64,000 nucleotides of DNA, taken from Begonia masoniana. Taxonomy: Eukaryota; Streptophyta; Magnoliopsida; Cucurbitales; Begoniaceae. Location: assembly GCA_022432975.1 (NCBI GenBank), contig CM039503.1, positions 52,512,466 to 52,576,465 on the forward strand. Reading direction: 5' to 3'. Position 1 is the stretch's first letter. Each line of letters opens with the position of its first letter. The position numbers were made by a program, and so were the translations under genes. The notes under the pieces are model-generated. The model did no database searches. It saw nothing but the letters and a program-made list of their open reading frames with translations, and was not told the origin of the DNA. This document shows positions 11,836 to 21,822 of this stretch, piece by piece.

Positions 11836-12597
11836 ACAAGTAAATATGATATTGTTCTTTCTTGTGTTAAAATCAATTTGAAATCCAAAGTATGAATTTA
11901 ATTTGAAACGATCTCTAAAATAAAAATCATAACAACTAAAATCTTAAACTATAAAAAATATAACAGATCAAATCTTGATGAGTGATCAATCACTTCTCAT
12001 TCTGAATTTATGCCTATAACTAGGGGCCTATCAAGCCCCGTTCTAAATTAACGCCGAGAACGGCAGCCAATCACCCATTGTTCTGTTCGGTGTTTACGTG
12101 ACACTGGACGTATTGGGTAAGGAATAGATGTGAAAGCCGGGGACCCTCCGTCCAACATGCACTGCACGTTATTGGAGAATAGGGGGTCCCTCGCGCCCCA
12201 ACGGCCTCCGGTTCCTACATTCTCATTTTAGAGGTATTCGAAAAAGGGGCAATGACTCCCTATTCGCACCTCCTAATATTTTGGGGAGAGAACAAAGGAT
12301 TACCGCCCGAAACCACCCCCCATTTTCAAAATTAGGGCTGAAGAACGGGGGGTCGATCCCCGACGGTATATATAAAATATCAGACCTCCCTTCCACCCTC
12401 AATTGCTAAAAAATCTGATTTTCTCTCGGCCCCAATCACAATTCTAACCATTTCACGCCCCCTATCATGTTTAAATTTAAACCCAAGTCGGCTCGTGACT
12501 CGCGAGCCGACTCGAGTTTAAATTTTTTCAGGCTGGCTCATTAGGCTCGTGAGCCATACTACTTCTGGCTCGGCTGACTCATTTGTTATCTCTATGC

Positions 12598-12780
12598 AGA
12601 TGTTCCTATGGAGGAAGCCGCTGCACGACCATTGTCCCCCCAGACAGCTAGTAGGTGGGACATAATAGAGCAGAATCTAGAGTTCCTCATAGGTAGAGTC
12701 GAGAAGCTCACTGTCACACAAAGAGAGCTAGCTCAGTCCCACAAAGATTGAGAAAAACCCTCATGGATTGGATGGAGCGA
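12598..12780 (+). other. Short conserved-looking coding fragment inside the MULE
   Basis: An open stretch of about 50 codons (…ARPLSPQTASRWDI… RVEKLTVTQRELAQSHKD) ends at a TGA near 12751 and follows an acceptor-like TATGCAG. It may be the end of a second element-encoded ORF or a captured exon. I do not recognise the family. Confidence 0.3.
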
Positions 12781-13169
12781 GATGATGACGATGTCCCACC
12801 GTAGTTTAGTTTATGTTTTGTATTTCATTTTATGTACTTTACTTTATGTTTGTACTTTAGTTTATGCTATGAGTATTATGATTGTACTTTATTTTATATT
12901 TGTCATTTAGTTTATACTATGTGGTGTATGGTTGTATTATGTTAGTTATAAAATTATGATTTGAATATGCATGAATTGTTTGAAGCTAGCTATGAGATAG
13001 TCATAAAACAAAGAAAACTCTACCATTTTTACAACTTTATCTCACTAAATTACACATTATAATAAATACACACATTACACAATATAATAAATACATAAAT
13101 TATAACCCGAATAGTCATACATTTCTAGATCTGTCGTATGTAGAAGATTCATGCACATAATGAAAATTG

Positions 13170-15350
13170 TATTAGACAATAATGAAAGTGTGTTTATGAG
13201 TGAAATGTACATGCATCCCGTCAAATGTGTAGAAACCCATAAATGTGTCTTGCGAAGCAGAAGTAGAATTAGCGCCTGAAGTGGATCCACTGTCAGGATA
13301 AGTATGACTATTATGCCCCTGACGTCGACAAATAACACACGACATCGTTGAGTTTTTACTAGTAATTGTCAAACTTGGTGGCTCATCGACATCTCGTATT
13401 CTTTTCTTTTTCGACCTACCAGGTTGGAATTTTTTTATGGGCGGAAGGATTTGCTTTATATTTTGTACAAGCGGCCTCATGTGTTGGCCACTAATAAGAT
13501 GAATGGAATGTGAGTATATCTGGAGATAAGTTCTCCGATGATAGTATTGATAAACGTAATTTTTCGATGCTAATCTCATGAAATGAATGCAGGAAATGGA
13601 ATGGACACACGAGATTCTAGTAAGCTCTCATCTATAACAGTTGCACACACACGTATTCATGTCGACAACATATTGTTTGTTGTCGTTGCTAACCTTAAAT
13701 CGTGCAGCTCCCACAAACATAGCACTCAAATTTCGAGTTACACGTTTTAGCTTTACAAATTTTTTTCTTATATGGGGACACAAGACGTCTGTGGACGAGA
13801 CTAACTTCTCATATTTTTTGACAAACCTAGTCATCAAGTACTTTCAGATCATCTCGAATATGGTCAGAATTGATTTATCCTAACAGGTAATGGAACTGCA
13901 TTGAATAACTCACATAAATTATTTAATCTCAATTCACACTTGGAAATCGAAGAAAATGCATGACTAGCCCAATATCTAGGGTTTGTGTGTCGAAGATATG
14001 CATGGGCATCCAGGTTAATCTGATGTAAGTTTCTCATTTCTATCTCGAAATGAAAAGTTGTGGTTGTTGTGACCACATTCCACATTGTATCTCTCTATAC
14101 TCTGCTCCGAAATTGATTTTTGAAATTTGCGTACATATGCCAAAGGTAGTAGTGGTGGTCGATTGGCGGTAATTCCTGCTGCACAGCAGATAACAACCCC
14201 TGGTATTTAAAAAAACAAAAAAAATCAAAATAAAATAATATAATTACCACAACACTCAAATATTTGAAAGAACAATTTGAAATGCATTACACCTTTTGTC
14301 GATCCGAAACAAATGTTCATCCGCTTCCCAACTCAGTGTGTATGTTTTTATTCAATAATTTCAAAAACCACATCCTTGAGTTCATACACTTTGATTCCAC
14401 ATTGGCAACAATAACGAGATATATTTCATTGTTGCTATCAATACTAACGGCTGTCAGTAATTGGCCGAAACACGAGCTCTTTAGATGACAACCATCCAAA
14501 CAGATAATATGTATATTACACTGCAGCAAACCTGCCTTGGAAGCAGACATACACATATACATTCTTTTGAATACAATACACATGAATCATTATCGGCAGA
14601 GTCCACCAAGTAAGTCTGTAGGCTCAATGTGCTATCCGGATTTGATCTAGGTATTTCTTCTGCGTACGACTACAATTGCTTGTATTGTTCGTCGCTCTTC
14701 CATTCATTAAGTTTTCACGCTTCGATTTTTGCTCTTATGGCAAGACTTGGTGTAATGTTGACATTCAAATCTTTCCCCACTGTCATGATAATGGAAGGAA
14801 TTTCCCACGTAGGTTGACTTTTGAATCTATCCAAATAATGATTTGCCACCCATTTTGCAGTATCGTGTCGATTCTTAATTTTTCTTGAACAATTGTGAGA
14901 ATCGTTGAAACTCTTTATTTGAAATGTAAGCTCATTTTGCATCTTCGAACCATGCAGTTGCCAATCATATCTGTCTTCACACATGACTGTTAGTCGTCGA
15001 GATTCACTTTTAATGAATTTGATCTCATAACTATTATTCAAAATATATTCTACTATTTTTTCTCTAATTGTCTTTAAAGAACTATATTTTTTCTCCAAAT
15101 AAAATCTCATCGAAGATTCTTCCCTTATCGGTATGCTTTCCACCGTATCATTCTCCAAGTTGACCAGTATTCGAAGTTCATTATCAAGAGTTTTTTATGT
15201 CAATTGCACCTCTATTTCTTCATTACCTTCTAGATGATCGAATGCCCGAAGATCACCATATATAGGCATAGAGTACAAATATCAGTCTATATTGGCATCA
15301 CAAATTCATGCCTTGTCTAAATCAATCAATCTACTAGAATCAGAATCCAT
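13170..15350 (-). pseudogene. MURA-like (MuDR) transposase remnant
   Basis: Several domains of a MuDR transposase can be read in broken frames. The N-terminus is at about 15350 (MDSDSSRLIDLD, then stops). The MuDR N-terminal DNA-binding domain lies at about 14850-15130 (NSYEIKFIKSESRRLTVMCE, DRYDWQLHGSK). A SWIM zinc-finger region is at about 13630-13837 (FKVSNDNKQYVVDMNTCVCN), and a zinc-knuckle-like CVICRRQGHNSHTYP at about 13290-13345. Many stops and frameshifts interrupt it, so it cannot make a full transposase. Related N-terminal sequence recurs in the deleted element at 58807. Confidence 0.8.
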
Positions 15351-15670
15351 CGACATCGCTAATACAGAAAAAATTCGTCTGAACAAGAAAACAGTGGAGA
15401 GATTTTAGGGTTTTCGTCAGCCAAATGGTGAGAATGGAGGGCCTTATCTAGTGTCGGAGATCGGCTCCCCGTTTCCCCTTTCCTGGGGGTCGTTTAGGGG
15501 TAGCGACCTCCCGTTCTCAATCTTACAAAAAAATATGGTCAACCACAGGGGGTCGTTTCAAGGCACTTTAAAATGGGGAGGTAGGGAACAAGATGTCGTT
15601 TCGGGGCTGTGACTCCTCGTTCCCAAATACCTCTAAAATGGGTAAGTAGGAACACAAGGGGCGGGGACCC

Positions 15671-16432
15671 TATGACGACCCAAAAAACTGACACAATCCC
15701 ACATCGCTTGGGGGAAATATGGAAATGAAACATATGTAAATGATGTCTCCCATAGAAAGTAAAATGCATTTTGTACTACAATTGCACCGGATCCCATAAA
15801 AACTCTGAAGTTAAGAGTGTTCGGGCGAGATGAGTACTAAGTTGGGTAACCACTTGAGAAGTCTTCGTTGAAAACAAATCTATGAATACGATACGATTGC
15901 AGGGCAAACCTTGGGGATCTAAGTCCAAGTATAAGCAAATTCTAAAGCCGAGTATAGGCAAATCCTGGATCGTTACAAAGTGGACAATATCTTACTCAAA
16001 AAGAAGGGTTGTTACAAATGGTATCAAAGCTTCTACCTAACCGAAAATGTAGCCGACGAGGACGTCGGGCCCCCGAAAAGGGGGGTGATTGTGACGATCT
16101 AAAAAAGCGTCGAGTGTGGGGAAAGATGGAAATGAAACATATGTAAAAAATGTATCTCTTAGAAAGTAAGACGCGTTTTGTAGCACAATTGCACTGGATC
16201 CCATCAGAACTCCGAAGTTAAGAGTGTTCGGGCAAGAGTAGTACCAAGTTGGATAACCACTTGGGAAGTCCTCGTTGAAAACCGTGAGTATGATTGCGGG
16301 ACAAATCTTAGTTTGTGGAGCAAATCTCGAGAATTTAAGCCTGAGTATAGGTAAATCCTGGAATCGAGTATAGGCAAATCCAAGATCGTTACATAGCGGA
16401 CAATATCTTACTAGAAAAAAGAGGTCATTATA
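15671..16432 (+). mobile_element. Cassandra-type TRIM retrotransposon with 5S rRNA-like LTRs
   Basis: Two direct LTRs, 15671-16016 (346 bp) and 16090-16432 (343 bp), flank a 73-bp interior. The interior starts two bases after the LTR with TGGTATCAAAGC, a methionine-tRNA primer binding site with one change, and ends with a G-rich polypurine tract (GAAAAGGGGGG). Target duplication GACCC is at 15666-15670 and 16433-16437. Each LTR carries 5S rRNA-like sequence (about 15784-15870 and 16191-16276: CGGATCCCAT, CTCCGAAGTTAAG, GAGTAGTACC, GGGAAGTCCTCG), the hallmark of Cassandra. Such elements encode no protein and move in trans. Outer LTR bases are mutated (TA at the 5' start, TATA at the 3' end). 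Confidence 0.9.
15784..15870 (+). repeat. 5S rRNA-like segment in the Cassandra 5' LTR
   Basis: This shows the 5S order: GCACCGGATCCCAT, AAGTTAAG, TTCGGGCGAGA, TAACCAC, AGTCTTCGTTG. It is diverged from true plant 5S (for example AAAAACTCTGAAG for ATCAGAACTCCGAAG), so it is an LTR component and not a functional rRNA gene. The matching copy in the 3' LTR (16191-16276) is closer to real 5S. Confidence 0.8.
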
Positions 16433-16967
16433 GACCCCCCCCATTCTCCAATCACGTGCGGTGCACTTTAGACGGGGGTCCCCGCCCCTTACATCGACCA
16501 TCCGACTTAATACGTTCAGTGCCACGTAAACACTGGAAAGAACATAGGGTGATCGACCCCCCGTTCTCAGCGTAAATTCAGAACGATTGGTGATCGGCCA
16601 CCCGCCAGGATTTAATCTGTTATATATTTTATAGTTTAATATTTTAGTTATTAGAATTTTTAGTTTTGGAGGTATTTCAGATTAAACTCATAATTTGATG
16701 TTCAAATTAATTGAAACCCTTATTTCTTTATACAAGGCACGTTAACGTGTTTCATGCACCGAAATCCCCTTGGGAATTTCACATTATTAGATCAACAACA
16801 TCATCATTATATATAACCATGAATGGGTAATAAGTAGTTGTTTAGATCATAAATCAACATATAATACACGTATTTGACCATAATTATGTCAATAAAATCA
16901 AACTTGCAGACTAGTACAACATTGTCATTATGCGACTGTACATTACACAGTTTTATTTTTAAGTTTA

Positions 16968-18517
16968 GGATTAAGTGCATAAAAAAGCCCGAAGTATGGG
17001 AAAAGTGCATAAAAAAGCTCAAAGTATTGAAAGTGCAAAATAAAGCTCTGCGGGGGACCGATCACCCCCCGCAGAGGGTGGGGCGGGTACCCGCGTGAGG
17101 GGGCGGGTACCCGCCTCACGCGGGGGGTCAGGCGGGTACCCGCCTGACCCCCCGCGTCATTCTCTATTCTCAGACCTCTTCTTCCTATTCTCTCTTCTCC
17201 TCTGCACATTCGCCTTCTACCCAGGTATTGCCCATTTTCAGCTTCTTCCTTCCTTGTTTCTTTCCTTTCATGGTTTCTTCTATATTTTCTCTGCCTCGCT
17301 TTCAGTTTTAGTTCATCCCTTTTTCACTTTCTGTTATTCTCCTCCACCCGCATTTTCATTCCTTGCAAGAAACTCTTTCTTTGTTTCCCAAACCATTTCT
17401 TCTTCGACTTGGATTTCTGGAATAATTGCAACTAAAAATGTCAAAAGCTCAGAGAATGTATAAATTTCTCCATAGCCAAAGTCTGACACAGAAGCACTTC
17501 AGACCTGATGTTTCTTCTCTTTGGACTCGGGGCTGAGAGCTTTCTTTACCGTGGAAAACCAATTTGCTTTCCTTGCCATTTCCTCCCTATGATTCCACTC
17601 GATCTCCTAAAGATACAAAATTGCAGTCGCAAAGTATGGATCACAAGTCAATTTTCAAGAAGCTCAACAGATTTGTAAACCATCAGGCAGACACTATAAT
17701 CTGGCTAAAAAAATGCAATACGTCTTGAAACACCACAGATCTAATATGCAGAATCTAGTCAACAGAAACTGGTTGAGCTAAGAGAATAAAATTTTACAAC
17801 GCCGATTAGAATTTCTACATTTGTACAATCCTGTGAATTATAGAAAATTGAATTAAATAAATCCATGAGCAAACTAACCAACCAGAATGTGAAATTCAAA
17901 GAACCCAATCTTCAAAACTAAAAAAGATGTTCCAACAAATGCTAGACGAAAAAAAAAAACCCACAAATCCATGGCGGAAAGAGAAAGTTAGAACAAGCAG
18001 TAGAGGCGGAACGCAGCTCCTGAGGCACAATTTCGGCCGTCAATTTCTTAGGATCGCTCAAACAATTACCCATGAAATTACAGCTATGGCAATCTGGGGA
18101 TGGTAGAGAAAGAGTTTCTTGCAAGGAATGAAAATGCGGGTGGAGGAGAATAACAGAAAGTGAAAAAGGGATGAACTAAAACTGAAAGCGAGGCAGAGAA
18201 AATATAGAAGAAACCATGAAAGGAAAGAAACAAGGAAGGAAGAAGCTGAAAATGGGCAATACCTGGGTAGAAGGCGAATGTGCAGAGGAGAAGAGAGAAT
18301 AGGAAGAAGAGGTCTGAGAAGAGAGAATGACGCGGGGGGTCAGGCGGACCCGCCTGACCCCCCGCGTGAGGCGGGTACCCGCCCCCTCACGCGGGTACCC
18401 GCCCCACTCTCTGCGGGGGGTGATCGGTCCCCCGCAGAGCTTTATTTTGCACTTTCAATACTTCGAGCTTTTTTATGCATTTTTCTCATACTTCGGGCTT
18501 TTTTATGCACTTAATCC
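16968..18517. mobile_element. Foldback MULE-type element with about 430-bp terminal inverted repeats
   Basis: Arms at about 16968-17395 and 18104-18517 are nearly perfect inverted copies, both starting GGATTAAGTGCATAAAAAAG from outside. The 9-bp TTAAGTTTA directly repeats at 16959-16967 and 18518-18526. Each arm has a GC-rich cluster of palindromes (GCGGGTACCCGC and neighbours) and then pyrimidine-rich sequence ending in a donor-like CCCAG|GTATTG. That pattern resembles a captured 5' leader exon and intron. The roughly 700-bp centre has no convincing ORF. It is non-autonomous; the 9-bp duplication points to Mutator-type transposase. Confidence 0.85.
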
Positions 18518-18526
18518 TTAAGTTTA

Positions 18527-20558
18527 TCTAAAAAAATCTTGTACCAATTGGAGATTAGACCGTACATATGATTATACAATCTATGGTATTGCAACATTTT
18601 AGGAGAAAGTAAGACTCTCCTGTACAATATCATGGACGTCATCACATAAACGTGCTCTAGATTCATAACTTAATATTATACAAAATCACAAAAAATTCCT
18701 AGACAATAAATTAAATATGCTTCTACTTTACCAATGTTTTGTGATCTAATGTTCAATGACTAAAACTTAAGTTTCTAGGTACTAAGCTTCGGTTTCCATA
18801 GCATGCTGCCAGTTAGAAGAATGTTTTTCAGCAAAACCCTAATGAGCCTCTTTGTCCTTTTTATCTTAATGTTATTTAATTTCCTTAACCTAATATCAAT
18901 GCGATATCTTTATACATCTTTGTACACACATACACATTCCTTCATATATTTTTGCGTTACAAGACTTTACGCATGTTATAGACTTCGTATAATGACCATG
19001 TGTTACATCTATAGTTGTATTGTTCTATCATTATATGAAATATCTATTTTCTGTACTAGGTATACTGTTTTTTTTTTTTTTTGTTTGTGATGAATGTGAC
19101 ATTATTAGTATTGATCTCCTCATATGGGATCCTAGTGAATTCTATGACTTATAATTTCTAAACTTTGATATTCAATTTATACGTCAAATATTATTGTGTT
19201 TTCATTTTTATTTTTTATTGTGATATGGTTAATCTCAATGTTGCTTTGCATCTTTATCATGTTTTTCTTTTCTTTTAAAGCAATGCCACCCTTTCAAAGG
19301 TTGTAGCATACAATTGTAGGTGAAAATATAGTATATTGACTAGGGGTGGGCAGAATCGGACCGGATATGTAGAATCAAATCGGACCGAAGATTTCGGTTC
19401 GGTTTCGGTCGGTTTTGGTGTTCGGTCTTGGACCCGTCATTCCACCAAACAAATCGTCAGACTGGGTCCGGATATCAAAATCCCTAAATCCCGTGGAGAA
19501 TCGGACCCGTTCTTTTGATTTAAAATCAAAATTTAAATGTTGAATTTAGTTTCTTATATTTCATTTTAATCATAAATAATCAAATTGAGTTTGTTAGATT
19601 TAATTTTAATCATAGATAGTCGGATTAATATATGTTGATTTTATTTTTCATTATTTTGATTTTTTTTAAAAGTAAAAAAAAATTTGTTGAGAGGAATCAG
19701 TACCGAACCGAACCGGGATCGGACCGAAACAGAAAGATCACTAGTAAACCTCAATTGATAAAACAGAATTAGTTCAATTCACATCCAACTAAACAAAACA
19801 TTTGTTTAACCAAAACTGGAGCACCCACTCTCTTTAATATCTGTCTAACGAAGAACCATTGAGGCATAATATTAGTAGGGTATGGTGTCTTAATTTATTG
19901 TACACTTTTGACTTTTAGGCTTCCAATAAAGAATTAAATGTTGACCAAGTCATACTCCATTCCCTGTCATTTTACAAGTTCAAAGTCAAATAAAAATTTG
20001 GATTATCCCTATTCTCTAATATTTATTAATAAATTATAAAAAATATAATTAATATTCTATTTAAATTTCATTTTTAAGGTCAATTTGAAATTGAATGACG
20101 TTCATCCTCCATTAATTATATTTGGGGATGACTGATGCAAAGCACAAGTTGAGGGCGAAGATTTCAACTCCCGTCCCATCAAAATGCCAAAAGTCAAACC
20201 CCTGGTAATTCTAATCAACGCTGATCGGGTCAATCCTACTGTTTCAATGATCGCAGCTGACACCATCTGATTGCAACTCTCTTCGTCCACGTGGATTTTT
20301 TTTTACTTAATTGAAATTCATAAAATTATCCAAATGAATTATATTTTATGTGGAAAATACCTAGGTTGCGTGGTGATAAGTAACATATTATTATCTCCTA
20401 AGTTTAGAAAACTCGTATAAATTAAAAAAAAAAAAAAACTAAAAATGAAATATCAAATTGTTTTTATGTTTGAAACTTGTAGATCTCAGGCACAAACAGG
20501 TTAAGTTGTCAAGCGTGTTCAAATAGCTACGATTTACCTGCTAATCATATGTCGCAGT
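18527..20558. other. AT-rich spacer with a dispersed GGTTCGGTT-type repeat
   Basis: No gene is seen. At about 19340-19745 a block starts GGGGTGGGCAGAATCGG and contains GGTTCGGTTTCGGTCGG and later ACCGAACCGAACCGGGATCG in reverse. Similar motif-rich stretches lie at 33630-33785 and 60570-60700. It is probably a degraded dispersed repeat; I could not find its ends or class. Confidence 0.35.
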
Positions 20559-20563
20559 GATAT

Positions 20564-20818
20564 TGTAACGACCCGTCGAGCTCTCCGGACAGGCCGTGCA
20601 GTTCGGGCCACTAGCCAACCGATATTACCACGTGGTTTTCCTCAGGTCGTCCCACGTGTACTCACGATCTTCCTCTACCACCTAGTAAATAGGAGTTTTT
20701 GTCTTCCCTGAAATTAGAATCCTGGTCCCCAGGTCTACATAACCAAGGATTCACCATCTCAGGTATCACTTGAACTAGGACTACACGGCCTGTCGGGGGA
20801 GTCCGACGAGTCGTTACA
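20564..20818. mobile_element. Short solo LTR, 255 bp
   Basis: The sequence starts TGTAACGACCCG and ends CGAGTCGTTACA (TG…CA). It is flanked by the perfect 5-bp duplication GATAT (20559-20563 and 20819-20823). No primer site or second LTR is adjacent, so it is read as a solo LTR left by recombination, or a TRIM-sized LTR. Confidence 0.8.
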
Positions 20819-21822
20819 GATATTCAAATTCGTATAATGACGTAAAAATAGACGTAAGTACACAATTTACGAATAAATGTAATTCTAAATTTATTATATA
20901 ATTTTACCTAATGACATGACGCTTATAAATTTATATAATTAATATTTTATTTTAATTATTTTTAATGCAGGATAAATTGAGTAATAATTTATTTTAATTT
21001 TTCCCTACTTTTTGCAAGTTTCCCCTTTCACTTCTTTTAACATCCTCCAAACTATTCCTTTTTCTTTTTCTTTTTTTTACACTTTTTGTTTTAATTTTTT
21101 AATTTTAAAATCCAATTTAAATACAAGGACAGCCCATAAAGATCAAAAGTAAAGAATAAAGTGAAAATATGCCCACTTGATTTTTCAAAGAATTTGAAAA
21201 ACTCTTATTTTGGTCATAAATTCAATTTTTGATGCTCCATTTTCAGTCGATTTTAGTCTGTCAAAAGTTCAAATTGAACGAACTGAATCTTGATGACCGG
21301 TCCTAATCCTAGACACTTTTCGTAGGTTGCTCAATTTTTTTTAGGCCAGGAAGAATTAAATCTTTAATGTCACAAAATTGATGAAAATTATTTTTAATAA
21401 ATAAATGTTTTTTTTTTTTTTTTACAAAATGCCGTTTTTTGGCAGATTTGAAGAGCTTCATGGTGATTGGTGCTTTTGATTTAGCCTCTGTCATCATCAT
21501 TATTTGTTGGAAATCTCTCTCTAGTTTCTCTCTCTGCTTCAAAGCAGAGGAGCTAACACCGGACAGGAGACCAGAATATGGAATTTCTCAGACAACCCAC
21601 CTGTTAATAGAGCTTCCACAAACTTTCTCGCCTTTTGAGGTTTCTTCTTCATTTTCTGAGTTATTTTTCGCTCTTGAAAATCATTCTCCTGCCGTTTGGT
21701 TCCGTACCGGTCGAAACTGATTTGATGGTAGTCGACTGGATTGAGAACCCGAATGTTTACCTTCGTACCTAGCTTTGTTTTCTCCAAACCACTCTGTATT
21801 TGAGCTTTTTTTCCCGTTTGCA

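Larger units (their letters stand above)
11864..16719 (-). mobile_element. Mutator-like element (MULE), 4.86 kb, decayed, with 9-bp TSD
   Basis: The ends form long imperfect inverted repeats of several hundred bp. For example, CTAAAATCTTAAACTATAAA near 11939 mirrors the 16635-16660 region, and the inner GAGAACGG and GTTTACGTG blocks recur in reverse. The element is flanked by TTCTTTCTT (11855-11863) and TTATTTCTT (16720-16728), an 8/9 match of the 9-bp length expected for Mutator. Inside is a broken MURA-type transposase on the minus strand. A Cassandra TRIM (15671-16432) is nested near the right end. The sub-terminal repeats are rich in CCCC/GGGG runs. The TIRs are clearly diverged, suggesting an old insertion. 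Confidence 0.85.

Noticed and set aside
15784..16276. 5S rRNA genes in tandem
   Set aside because: The 5S-like blocks are diverged and sit inside two LTRs with PBS, polypurine tract and target duplications, so they are Cassandra LTR parts.
19340..19745. hAT element starting GGGGTGGGCA
   Set aside because: The right end does not show the matching inverted terminus or an 8-bp duplication.
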